From NCBI RefSeq assembly GCF_000292525.1, contig NZ_AEYF01000044.1, forward strand, positions 496,001 through 560,000: DNA of 64,000 bases. The letters run 5' to 3'. A program made the translations under genes and the position numbers. This DNA comes from Rhizobium sp. CCGE 510. Lineage in GTDB: Bacteria; Pseudomonadota; Alphaproteobacteria; Rhizobiales; Rhizobiaceae. The notes under the pieces were generated by a model, which was given only the letters and a program-made list of their open reading frames with translations, searched no databases and was not told where the DNA came from. How positions within the stretch are numbered: the stretch's first letter is position 1; every line of letters starts with the position of its first letter. This document shows, one piece after another, positions 1 to 9,308 of this stretch.

Positions 1-1056
1 TTCAAGAAACTCGTATTCTCCGGCGTGCAGCCGACCGGCAATCTGCATCTCGGCAATTATCTCGGCGCGATCCGGCGGTTCGTGGCGCTGCAGGACGGCA
101 ATGACTGCATCTACTGCGTCGTCGACATGCATGCGCTCACCGCCCAACTCGTGCATGAGGACATGCCGAGCCAGACGCGCTCGATTGCCGCCGCTTTCAT
201 CGCCGCCGGCATCGATCCGGAAAAGCATATCGTCTTCAACCAGTCGGCCGTGCCGCAGCATGCCGAACTTGCCTGGATCTTCAATTGCGTCGCCCGCATC
301 GGCTGGATGAACCGCATGACGCAGTTCAAGGACAAGGCCGGCAAGGACCGCGAGCAGGCATCGCTCGGTCTTTACGCCTATCCGAGCCTGATGGCCGCCG
401 ACATTCTCGTCTACCGCGCCACCCACGTGCCGGTTGGAGAGGATCAGAAGCAGCATCTGGAGCTTGCCCGCGACATCGCGATGAAGTTCAACCTCGATTA
501 TGCCGAGCACATCAGCAGGACCGTTTATGGCATCGACATCACCGTCGGCAACGAGCCGGTGCATGCCTATTTCCCGATGGTCGAGCCGCTGATCGGCGGG
601 CCGGCGCCGCGCGTCATGTCGTTGCGCGACGGCACCAAGAAAATGTCGAAATCCGATCCTTCCGACCTCTCGCGCATCAATCTGATGGATGACGAGGACG
701 CAATCTCGAAGAAGATCCGCAAGGCAAAGACCGATCCGGACGGCCTGCCGAGCGAGATCGACGGGCTGCAGGGCCGCCCGGAAGCCGATAATCTGGTGGC
801 GATCTATGCCGCACTTGCCGACAAGTCGAAGGCCGACGTGCTTGCCGAATTCGGCGGCCAGCAGTTCTCGATCTTCAAGCCGGCACTGGTCGATCTCGCC
901 ATCCATGTGATGGCGCCGATCACCGGCGAGATGCGCCGGCTGATGGACGATACCAGCCATATCGACGCGATCCTGCGCAAGGGCGGCGAACGCGCCAGGG
1001 CACGCGCCGAAGTGACGATGAGCCAGGTGCGCGACGTCATCGGCTTCCTCTATTGA
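1..1056 (+). CDS. trpS: Tryptophanyl-tRNA synthetase (5' end cut by the window)
   Basis: Class I aminoacyl-tRNA synthetase that charges tRNA-Trp. The reading frame is open from base 1 and reads FKKLVFSGVQPTGNLHLGNY, so the true start lies a few codons upstream of the window; an ATG-less internal start at base 25 would cut the conserved N-terminus. The HIGH-type motif appears as HLGN at residues 16-19 of the visible frame, and the KMSKS loop is intact near bases 640-654 (KKMSKSDPS). The roughly 351 visible residues are close to the usual 330-355. The gene is followed by a hairpin-rich spacer and a universal stress protein gene on the same strand. Confidence 0.97.
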   Translation, partial: FKKLVFSGVQPTGNLHLGNYLGAIRRFVALQDGNDCIYCVVDMHALTAQLVHEDMPSQTRSIAAAFIAAGIDPEKHIVFNQSAVPQHAELAWIFNCVARIGWMNRMTQFKDKAGKDREQASLGLYAYPSLMAADILVYRATHVPVGEDQKQHLELARDIAMKFNLDYAEHISRTVYGIDITVGNEPVHAYFPMVEPLIGGPAPRVMSLRDGTKKMSKSDPSDLSRINLMDDEDAISKKIRKAKTDPDGLPSEIDGLQGRPEADNLVAIYAALADKSKADVLAEFGGQQFSIFKPALVDLAIHVMAPITGEMRRLMDDTSHIDAILRKGGERARARAEVTMSQVRDVIGFLY

Positions 1057-1061
1057 GGGTG

Positions 1062-1145
1062 ATCTCTTCTTCCCCCGCTTGGGGGCGAAGGGAACCTTCT
1101 CCCGGGGGGAGAAGCGGAAAAACTGGGCTTGCAAATTTTCCGCTT
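1062..1145. repeat. Palindromic spacer with three hairpins (Rhizobium intergenic repeat)
   Basis: Three inverted repeats follow trpS: CCCCCGC facing GCGGGGG-like bases around 1074-1086, CTTCTCCC (1096-1103) facing GGGAGAAG (1107-1114), and GCGGAAAA facing TTTTCCGC (1113-1142). The CTTCTCCC/GGGAGAAG arms resemble those at 13.65-13.84 kb and 35.05-35.24 kb, so this is probably a partial copy of the same element. It may also help terminate trpS transcription. There is no T run. Confidence 0.6.
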
Positions 1146-1165
1146 CGGGTGTCAGAGTCCGCGCC

Positions 1166-1657
1166 ATGGTATCGAAGCGACTCTCACGGCTCGAAGGTCA
1201 TCGCCGCAAATTCATGGCGGTGATCGACGGTACACCCGAATGCCAACGCGCCGTTCATTATGCCGGCCGGCGCGCGAAGAATTCCAATGGCGGGCTGGTG
1301 CTGCTCTACGTCATCCCCGACGGGGATTTCCAGCAATGGCTCGGCGTCGAGGCGATCATGCGGGCCGAAGCCCGCGAAGAGGCCGAAGCCGTCGTTGCCA
1401 AGATCGCCCAGATCGTGCGCGAGACGATCGGCATCGAGCCTGAGGTCGTCATCCGTGAGGGCAGTGCGGCCGAACAGATCAACGCCGTGATCGAAGACGA
1501 CCGCGATGTGGCGATCCTGGTTCTGGCTGCCGGTTCGGCGAAGGAAGGTCCAGGGCCACTGGTTTCGTCGGTTGCCGGCCGCGCGGCGGCGTTTCCGATC
1601 CCGGTGACCGTGCTGCCGGATACGCTGACCAACGAGGAAATCGACGCCCTCTGCTGA
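1166..1657 (+). CDS. Universal stress protein, UspA family
   Basis: Single-domain Usp fold protein of about 163 residues, a family of cytoplasmic nucleotide-binding stress proteins. It opens with the first beta strand (KFMAVIDGTPECQRAV) and ends with a G-rich nucleotide-binding loop (LVLAAGSAKEGPGPLVSSVAGRA) and a strand carrying VTVLP. The frame extends upstream to a TTG at 1079, but that extension lies in the palindromic spacer, so the ATG at 1166 is preferred. It sits between trpS and an Nfu-type Fe-S gene. The specific role is unknown. Confidence 0.85.
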   Translation: MVSKRLSRLEGHRRKFMAVIDGTPECQRAVHYAGRRAKNSNGGLVLLYVIPDGDFQQWLGVEAIMRAEAREEAEAVVAKIAQIVRETIGIEPEVVIREGSAAEQINAVIEDDRDVAILVLAAGSAKEGPGPLVSSVAGRAAAFPIPVTVLPDTLTNEEIDALC

Positions 1658-1763
1658 TAATTTCTTGAGTAAAGATCTCTTGAATGGAACTGGCAATGGG
1701 CTTATCTTCTTTTGAAGAATTCTAAAGACGGCGAAGCCATGGGCCAGCCGCATGGAGACCCCG

Positions 1764-2330
1764 ATGTTCATTCAGACCGAAGCCACGCCGAATCCCGCCA
1801 CGCAGAAGTTCCTGCCGGGCAAGGTGGTGATGGAAAACGGCACCGCCGAGTTCCGCAGTGCCGAGGAGGCGGAGGCTTCGCCGCTCGCTGCCCGCCTGTT
1901 CGAAATCCCTGGCGTCACCGGCGTCTATTTCGGCTATGATTTCATTTCCGTCTCCAAGGACGATGCCGAATGGCAGCATCTTAAGCCGGCTATCTTAGGT
2001 TCGATCATGGAGCATTTCATGTCCGGCAAGCCGGTCATGGGCGATGCCTCCATCCTCTCGGAAGACGTCGATGCCGGCGACGAATTCTTCGACGAGGGCG
2101 ATGAATCGATCGTGCTGACCATCAAGGAGCTTCTCGAGACCCGCGTGCGCCCCGCCGTTGCCCAAGATGGCGGCGACATCACCTTCCGCGGCTTCAAGGA
2201 CGGCAAGGTCTATCTGAACATGAAGGGGTCCTGCGCCGGCTGCCCGTCTTCGACGGCAACGCTGAAGCACGGCGTCCAGAACCTGCTGCGCCATTTCGTC
2301 CCGGAAGTGCAGGAAGTGATTGCCGCTTAA
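1764..2330 (+). CDS. NifU-like Fe-S cluster scaffold protein (Nfu type)
   Basis: Carries or transfers Fe-S clusters to client proteins. The N-terminal half (MFIQTEATPNPATQKFLPG onward) is the Nfu N-domain. The C-terminal half is the NifU domain, RPAVAQDGGDITFRGF followed by the CxxC cluster ligand in GSCAGCPSS. Length is 188 residues, as expected. An upstream in-frame ATG exists at 1752, but the MFIQTE start matches the family N-terminus. It precedes tsaB-rimI on the same strand. Confidence 0.92.
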   Translation: MFIQTEATPNPATQKFLPGKVVMENGTAEFRSAEEAEASPLAARLFEIPGVTGVYFGYDFISVSKDDAEWQHLKPAILGSIMEHFMSGKPVMGDASILSEDVDAGDEFFDEGDESIVLTIKELLETRVRPAVAQDGGDITFRGFKDGKVYLNMKGSCAGCPSSTATLKHGVQNLLRHFVPEVQEVIAA

Positions 2331-2418
2331 AAAGCTTGGATCCGTCCGGCCGTTCATCTCTCGTTCGGCCGGACGGATTTATGATCAAGCGACAATAGAT
2401 TTTTCGGAAATTGATGGC

Positions 2419-3081
2419 ATGATTGTTCTGGCGCTCGACACGGCAGGTGTAGACTGCGCTGCCGCCGTTTACGACAGCGGCAGGAATACGATGCTGGGGG
2501 AGGCATCGGACATGATCGGCAAGGGGCATGCTGAGCATCTGATCCATATCGTCGATCGCGCGCTCGATCAGGCGGGGCTGGCACTTTCTCATATCGACCG
2601 CATTGCCGTCACCATCGGTCCCGGCTCGTTTACCGGTATCCGCGTCGGCGTTGCCGCAGCCCGCGGTTTTGCGCTTTCCCTCAATGTGCCTGCCGTCGGC
2701 GTCACCACGCTCGAGGTCATGGCATCAGCCCAGCGCCAAAAGACGCCCCATCGTGCCGTGCTGGCAGCAATGGATGCCAAGCGAGACGAAATCTACCTCC
2801 AGTCCTTTTCAGCCGACGGTTCATCCCTCGACGCACCTCGGGCGTTGAGCGTTGCGCAAGCGCAGGCTTTTGCCAGAGGCTTCGACGGCGAGATCACCGG
2901 TTCGGCGACGCCGCTGCTGAAGGCCGATGCCGGCGGCGATCACACCAACAGTTTCCCGATCTCCGTCGTGGCGCGCCTCGGTGCTGCCGCCTCCCCCGAT
3001 GCCGGAAAGCCGAAGCCCCTTTATCTGCGCGGACCCGATGCCAAGCCGCAGGCCGGGTATGCGATCGCCCGACGAGTGTGA
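2419..3081 (+). CDS. tsaB: tRNA threonylcarbamoyladenosine biosynthesis protein TsaB
   Basis: ASKHA-fold partner of TsaD and TsaE in making t6A37 of ANN-decoding tRNAs. The N-terminus MIVLALDTAG is the phosphate-1 strand, and VTIGPGSFTGIRVGVAAARG is the strongly conserved TsaB signature. The frame runs upstream to 2320 without family similarity, so ATG 2419 is taken. Length is 220 residues. The stop overlaps the start region of rimI, so the two are translationally coupled, an order common in alphaproteobacteria. Confidence 0.95.
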   Translation: MIVLALDTAGVDCAAAVYDSGRNTMLGEASDMIGKGHAEHLIHIVDRALDQAGLALSHIDRIAVTIGPGSFTGIRVGVAAARGFALSLNVPAVGVTTLEVMASAQRQKTPHRAVLAAMDAKRDEIYLQSFSADGSSLDAPRALSVAQAQAFARGFDGEITGSATPLLKADAGGDHTNSFPISVVARLGAAASPDAGKPKPLYLRGPDAKPQAGYAIARRV

Positions 3082-3083
3082 CC

Positions 3084-3578
3084 ATGCTGGAATCCTATCT
3101 GACGCTGAAGCCGGAATTCGAGATCATCGCCATGGAGCGCGAGGATTGCCGCGATGTCGCCGTGTTGCACGGGGAGCGCTTCGCCCGGCCCTGGGGCGAT
3201 GGTGAATTTCACGGCCTGCTTATGCAGGACACCGTGTTCGGTTTCGTCGCGCGCCAGACCAATGCCTTCCTGAAGAAGCCGCTTCCCGGCTTTATCCTTG
3301 CCCGCCATGTCGCCGGCGAGGCGGAGATCCTGACGATCGCCGTACAGGCGAAAGTCGCCCGTGCCGGGCTCGGCTGGCGGCTGATGCAGGCGGCGATCAG
3401 GGAAGCCCGCGCGCGCGGCGGCGAGAGCATGTTTCTCGAAGTCGACAACGGCAATACCGCAGCCCTTGGCCTCTATCGCAAGCTCGGCTTCGAAAAGGTC
3501 GGCGAACGCAAGGGTTACTACAAGCAGGACAACGGCGCCCTCTCCACGGCGCTTGTCATGAAGCGCGTTCTTCGGTAG
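3084..3578 (+). CDS. rimI: Ribosomal-protein-S18-alanine N-acetyltransferase RimI
   Basis: GNAT-fold acetyltransferase. The acetyl-CoA motif A is visible as a strand ending ILTIAVQAKVARAGLGWRLM (the R/Q-x-x-G-x-G/A loop), followed by the EARARGGESMFLEVDNGNTAALGLYRKLGF region typical of RimI, where the asparagine and tyrosine shape the catalytic pocket. A GTG at 3078 overlapping the tsaB stop is an alternative start and adds only two residues. Genes of this type downstream of tsaB are usually called RimI; the substrate is not proven by sequence. Confidence 0.88.
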   Translation: MLESYLTLKPEFEIIAMEREDCRDVAVLHGERFARPWGDGEFHGLLMQDTVFGFVARQTNAFLKKPLPGFILARHVAGEAEILTIAVQAKVARAGLGWRLMQAAIREARARGGESMFLEVDNGNTAALGLYRKLGFEKVGERKGYYKQDNGALSTALVMKRVLR

Positions 3579-3659
3579 TTGCCTTGCAGCGAGATGACAT
3601 GCAGGCCGGCGCAAGCGCCGTGCGGCGTTGTCGAAACATGGATATTTTACAGGCGGGCC

Positions 3660-4088
3660 ATGTCTGATGTAGCCAAGACCCTTGAGGAGCTTTGCACCGA
3701 ACGCGGCATGCGCATGACCGAGCAGCGCCGCGTGATCGCGCGCATCCTCGAAGATTCCGAAGACCATCCCGACGTCGAAGAACTCTATCGCCGCTCGGTG
3801 AAGGTCGATGCGAAGATCTCGATTTCGACCGTCTATCGGACCGTGAAACTGTTCGAGGATGCCGGCATCATCGCCCGCCACGATTTCCGCGACGGCCGCT
3901 CACGCTACGAAACGGTACCGGAAGAGCATCACGACCACCTGATCGACCTGAAGACCGGCACGGTCATCGAATTCCGCTCGCCGGAGATCGAGGCGCTGCA
4001 GGAACGCATCGCCCGCGAGCATGGCTTCCGGCTGGTCGACCACCGGCTCGAACTCTACGGCGTTCCGTTGAAGAAGGAAGATCTCTGA
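3660..4088 (+). CDS. mur: Fur-family manganese-responsive regulator Mur
   Basis: Winged-helix metalloregulator of 142 residues. The N-terminal helices (GMRMTEQRRVIARILE) and the recognition segment SISTVYRTVKLFEDAGII match Fur. The metal site is present as EEHHDHLIDLKTGTVIEF. The protein has a single cysteine (LCTERG) and lacks the two CxxC zinc sites of enterobacterial Fur. In Rhizobium this form is known as Mur, which represses the sitABCD manganese importer in response to Mn(II), with iron control taken over by RirA and Irr. ATG 3660 is chosen over the upstream in-frame start at 3579 because Fur homologues begin here. Confidence 0.92.
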   Translation: MSDVAKTLEELCTERGMRMTEQRRVIARILEDSEDHPDVEELYRRSVKVDAKISISTVYRTVKLFEDAGIIARHDFRDGRSRYETVPEEHHDHLIDLKTGTVIEFRSPEIEALQERIAREHGFRLVDHRLELYGVPLKKEDL

Positions 4089-4115
4089 AGCAATGGCCGC
4101 CCGGGAGACCAGCAT

Positions 4116-4913
4116 TTGATCGCCTGGCTGCGCATCACGCTTGCCGCGATCGTCATCTTCACCGTCAGCATCGTGCTCATGCCGCTGCAGGTGCTGGCGC
4201 TCAGTTTCGACTGGCGGCTGCGCCGCAGGCTGCCGCGCGTCTGGCACCGTATCGTCTGCTATTGTCTCGGTATCCGCGTTCGCGTCAGCGGCAGGCTGGA
4301 AGAGCGCCGGCCACTGATGCTCTGCTCCAACCACTCGTCCTGGCTCGATATCATGGTGATGTCGGCGGTTGCCGACGTCGCCTTCATCGCCAAGATCGAG
4401 GTGGCCGACTGGCCGATCTTCGGCACGCTCGCCAAGCTGCAGAAGAGCGTCTTCGTCGTGCGCGAGGAGAAGCGCAGGACCGGTCACCAGGCCAACGAGA
4501 TCGCCGGGCGCATGGCCGACGGCGAGATCGTCGTGCTTTTCCCGGAAGGGACGACTTCCGACGGCAACCGGCTGCTGGAGGTCAAATCCTCGCTGTTCGG
4601 CGCCGCGGCGATGGCCGTGCCCGCTTCGCCGACGGGAACCGTCGTGGTGCAGCCGGTGGCGATTGCCTATACCAGGGTGCACGGTATCGCCATGGGCCGC
4701 TATCACCGGCCGCTCGCCGCCTGGCCGGGGGATATCGAGCTGCTGCCGCATCTGATCGATATCGTGCGATGCGGCGCGATCGACGCCGAGGTTTGCTTCG
4801 GCGAGGCGGTGGATTACCGCGCCGACACCAATCGCAAGGAAGTGAGCGGTACGATCGCATTGCGCATCCGCAACCTGTTGAACAGCTGCCTGCGCGGGCG
4901 GGAAATCTCTTAG
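4116..4913 (+). CDS. PlsC-family 1-acyl-glycerol-phosphate-type acyltransferase (possibly OlsA)
   Basis: Membrane-associated acyltransferase of 265 residues. An N-terminal hydrophobic stretch (residues about 5-28) is followed by the acyltransferase motif I NHSSWLD (NHx4D) and motif III FPEGTTSDGN. The start is a TTG at 4116. In Sinorhizobium the lyso-ornithine-lipid acyltransferase OlsA is, as I recall, encoded close to the miaB region, so this could be OlsA instead of a housekeeping PlsC; sequence motifs do not separate the two. It lies between mur and miaB on the same strand. Confidence 0.85.
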   Translation: MIAWLRITLAAIVIFTVSIVLMPLQVLALSFDWRLRRRLPRVWHRIVCYCLGIRVRVSGRLEERRPLMLCSNHSSWLDIMVMSAVADVAFIAKIEVADWPIFGTLAKLQKSVFVVREEKRRTGHQANEIAGRMADGEIVVLFPEGTTSDGNRLLEVKSSLFGAAAMAVPASPTGTVVVQPVAIAYTRVHGIAMGRYHRPLAAWPGDIELLPHLIDIVRCGAIDAEVCFGEAVDYRADTNRKEVSGTIALRIRNLLNSCLRGREIS

Positions 4914-4973
4914 CTCGCTGCTAAAACAAGATTTCGATTTTCTCGGACGGCAAAAACCACTAAATAGCGCGCC

Positions 4974-6383
<1,410 letters not shown>

Positions 6384-6401
6384 CCCAAGGAGCCCGACCG
6401 C

Positions 6402-7454
6402 TTGAACGGACAAGAATTGGTTTCTTCTTCACCGCGCCACCCCCGCACGCCAAGCGACTCCAATCACTTTGTCCTGACGTTCGAGAACAACCGCTTCGCC
6501 AGCGAGCTTTTCGGTCAATTCGACCAGAACCTCAAGCTGCTCGAGGAACGGCTCAACATCGATGCGCGGGCGCGCGGCAATTCGGTCGTCATATCAGGCG
6601 ATGTCGTGACCACCAACCAGGCGCGGCGCACGCTCGACTATCTCTACGAAAAACTTCAGAAAGGCGGCAGCGTGGAACGATCCGACGTCGAGGGCGCAAT
6701 CCGCATGGCGGTCGCCGCCGACGATCAGCTCAGCCTTCCCACGATGGAGCGCAAGGCCAAGTTGACGATGGCACAGGTTTCCACCCGCAAAAAGACGATC
6801 ATCGCCCGCACGCCGACGCAGGACGCCTATATCAGGGCGCTGGAACGCGCCGAAATGGTCTTCGGCGTCGGCCCGGCCGGCACCGGCAAGACCTATCTCG
6901 CCGTCGCCCATGCCGCCCAGCTGCTGGAGCGCGGTGCCGTCGAAAAGATCATTCTGTCGCGCCCTGCCGTCGAAGCGGGCGAGCGCCTCGGCTTCCTGCC
7001 CGGCGACATGAAGGAAAAGGTCGACCCCTACCTTCGCCCGCTCTATGACGCACTCTACGACATGATCCCCGCCGACAAGGTCGACCGGGCGATCACCGCC
7101 GGCGTCATCGAAATCGCGCCGCTCGCCTTCATGCGCGGCCGCACCCTGGCCAACGCCGCCATCATCCTCGACGAAGCGCAGAACACGACATCGATGCAGA
7201 TGAAGATGTTCCTGACGCGTCTCGGCGAAAATGCCCGGATGATCATCACCGGCGACCCGAGCCAGATCGACCTGCCGCGCGGCATCAAATCCGGTCTCGT
7301 CGAGGCGCTGCAGCTGCTGAACGGCGTCGAGGGCATCTCGATCGTGCGCTTCAAGGATACCGACGTCGTCCGCCATCCGCTGGTCGGGCGCATCGTCAGG
7401 GCCTATGATTCGACCTATGCCGTCGAAACCGAAGCAGTCAGCCGGCAGGACTGA
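6402..7454 (+). CDS. phoH: PhoH-like ATPase (YbeZ type)
   Basis: Cytoplasmic P-loop ATPase of 350 residues, working with YbeY in RNA maturation by family knowledge. Walker A is GPAGTGKTYLA and Walker B is IILDEAQNT; a SRPAVEAGERLGFLPGD segment between them is typical of PhoH proteins. The start is TTG at 6402 with AAGGAG eleven bases upstream. The stop overlaps the ATG of ybeY. Confidence 0.94.
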   Translation: MNGQELVSSSPRHPRTPSDSNHFVLTFENNRFASELFGQFDQNLKLLEERLNIDARARGNSVVISGDVVTTNQARRTLDYLYEKLQKGGSVERSDVEGAIRMAVAADDQLSLPTMERKAKLTMAQVSTRKKTIIARTPTQDAYIRALERAEMVFGVGPAGTGKTYLAVAHAAQLLERGAVEKIILSRPAVEAGERLGFLPGDMKEKVDPYLRPLYDALYDMIPADKVDRAITAGVIEIAPLAFMRGRTLANAAIILDEAQNTTSMQMKMFLTRLGENARMIITGDPSQIDLPRGIKSGLVEALQLLNGVEGISIVRFKDTDVVRHPLVGRIVRAYDSTYAVETEAVSRQD

Positions 7455-7969
7455 TGGCCGACCTCGACATCCAGATCAGCGTCGAGGACATCGGCTGGCC
7501 GGGCGAGGAGACGCTGCTGTCGTTTTGCGAACGCGTGCTCGGCGCAGCCGTGGTCTATCTCCGCGACAGCGAGAAGCAACCGTTCCCGACGATGCCCCCC
7601 GAGGTTTCGCTTGTCTTCACCGACGACGCCTCGATCCAGGACATCAACGCCGAATGGCGCGGCAAGGACAAGGCGACCAATGTGCTGTCGTTTCCGGCCT
7701 TTCCGGTTCAGCCCGGCAAGATGCCCGGTCCGATGCTCGGCGACATCATTATCGCCCGGGAGACGGTGGAGCGGGAAGCCGACGAGCTCGAAAAGAGTTT
7801 CGACGACCACCTGACCCATCTTCTGGTGCACGGTTTCTTGCATCTTCTCGGCTACGACCATATGAATAGTGCCGAAGCCGAAACTATGGAGGGGCTGGAG
7901 ACTCGCATTTTGGCGCAGCTCGGCCTATCTGATCCCTACGAGGGTCAAGACCTTAAAATGGAACCATGA
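7454..7969 (+). CDS. ybeY: Endoribonuclease YbeY (rRNA maturation factor)
   Basis: Zinc-dependent single-strand endoribonuclease active in 16S rRNA 3'-end maturation and ribosome quality control. The diagnostic metal motif HGFLHLLGYDH, with three histidines, is intact, and LNVLSFP-like sequence (NVLSFPAFP) precedes it. Length is 171 residues. The start overlaps the phoH stop and the stop overlaps the next gene's ATG, so coupled translation is likely. Confidence 0.96.
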   Translation: MADLDIQISVEDIGWPGEETLLSFCERVLGAAVVYLRDSEKQPFPTMPPEVSLVFTDDASIQDINAEWRGKDKATNVLSFPAFPVQPGKMPGPMLGDIIIARETVEREADELEKSFDDHLTHLLVHGFLHLLGYDHMNSAEAETMEGLETRILAQLGLSDPYEGQDLKMEP

Positions 7970-9114
7970 GCGACTTTACGACGAAGCCGGCGGCAGACGC
8001 CAAGGACTCCGAGCCATCCTCCTCTTCGGACGAGGCAGGCAGTAGTCGGCCATCTGGCCGATCCCAATCCTTCTGGTCGCGCGCCGCGCGCATTCTCCGT
8101 CCGCAGCAGGGCTCGCTGCGTGAGGATCTTGCCGACGCGCTGATGACCGATGCGCATGGCGACGACGCCTTTTCGCCCGACGAACGGGCAATGCTGCACA
8201 ACATCCTGCGCTTTCGCGAGGTGCGCGTCGCCGACGTGATGGTGCCGCGCGCCGATATCGAGGCGGTCGACCAAAATATCACCATCGGCGAACTGATGAT
8301 CCTGTTTGAGGAATCCGGCCGCTCGCGCATGCCCGTCTATGCCGATACGCTCGACGATCCGCGCGGCATGGTGCATATCCGCGACCTGCTCTCCTATGTC
8401 GCCAAGCAGGCGCGCAACAAGCGCCGCGGCGCGACGAAACCGGCCGTTAGCCTGCCGGCGCTACCGGCGATCGAGGTTGCGCCCGAAAATATCCAGAAGA
8501 CCACACGTGCGGCCAAGACCAATCTGGATCTCGCCCGCGTCGACTTGCAGAAGACGCTGACGGAAGCCGGCATCATTCGCAAGATCCTGTTCGTGCCGCC
8601 ATCGATGCTGGCGTCCGACCTGTTGCGGCGCATGCAGGTGAACCGCACGCAGATGGCGCTCGTCATCGATGAATATGGTGGCACCGACGGGCTCGCCTCG
8701 CATGAGGACATCGTCGAAATGGTGGTCGGCGACATCGACGACGAACATGACGACGAAGAGGTGATGTTCAAGCGGGTCGCCGAAGACGTGTTCATCGCCG
8801 ACGCCCGCGTCGAACTGGAAGAGATCGCCGCGGCGATCGGGCCGGATTTCGACATCAGCGAGCAGGTCGACGAGGTCGATACGCTGGGCGGCCTGATCTT
8901 CTCCGCGCTCGGCCGCATCCCGGTGCGGGGTGAGGTCGTCCAGGCGCTGCCGGGCTTCGAATTCCACATCCTCGACGCCGATCCGCGCCGCATCAAGCGG
9001 CTGCGCATCACCCGCAAGCGCCATGCAATCCGCCGCCGCGCCAAGGCGGATGGCGACATCACGCCCGGCTCCGACGCCGGCGACGACCGGTCGGCGGAAT
9101 CGACCGCCAACTAA
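7966..9114 (+). CDS. CorC/HlyC-family CBS-domain protein
   Basis: Soluble protein of 382 residues with a low-complexity acidic/serine-rich N-terminus, a CBS pair starting at RVADVMVPRADIEAVDQN, and a C-terminal CorC_HlyC domain (LGGLIFSALGRIPVRGEVV...). Related proteins are linked to magnesium and cobalt efflux, but the biochemical role is unsettled. The CBS pair carries an insertion of about 40 residues (basic, RNKRRGATKPA) that shorter relatives lack. The start overlaps ybeY by four bases. Confidence 0.87.
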   Translation: MSDFTTKPAADAKDSEPSSSSDEAGSSRPSGRSQSFWSRAARILRPQQGSLREDLADALMTDAHGDDAFSPDERAMLHNILRFREVRVADVMVPRADIEAVDQNITIGELMILFEESGRSRMPVYADTLDDPRGMVHIRDLLSYVAKQARNKRRGATKPAVSLPALPAIEVAPENIQKTTRAAKTNLDLARVDLQKTLTEAGIIRKILFVPPSMLASDLLRRMQVNRTQMALVIDEYGGTDGLASHEDIVEMVVGDIDDEHDDEEVMFKRVAEDVFIADARVELEEIAAAIGPDFDISEQVDEVDTLGGLIFSALGRIPVRGEVVQALPGFEFHILDADPRRIKRLRITRKRHAIRRRAKADGDITPGSDAGDDRSAESTAN

Positions 9115-9124
9115 AGTTGGTTGT

Positions 9125-9241
9125 TTTGTGCATGTCGTTATCCCGGAACGGCTGCACACTTCAGGGCGATCTGTTCTCAACTAAGGAGTCAGAGCATAGT
9201 GTCGCCCGAAAACCGCTCACACTTTTCGGCATCATGCTCTA
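9125..9241. repeat. Two tandem intergenic palindromic repeats
   Basis: The first element (about 9127-9175) contains TGTGCATGTCGTT and GCTGCACACTTCAGGGCGA. The second (about 9193-9240) is a palindrome with AGAGCATAGTGTCGCC at one end and GGCATCATGCTCT at the other around a CCGCTCACACTTTTCGG core. Close relatives lie at 45.83-45.89 kb and 51.21-51.26 kb. They are non-coding and sit between corC and lnt. Confidence 0.7.
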
Positions 9242-9308
9242 GCAGGACAAAGAGCCGCTTTTTTGAAAGACTGCGGATGGGTTGATTCGCGGTTTGATGG
9301 GAGTGCGC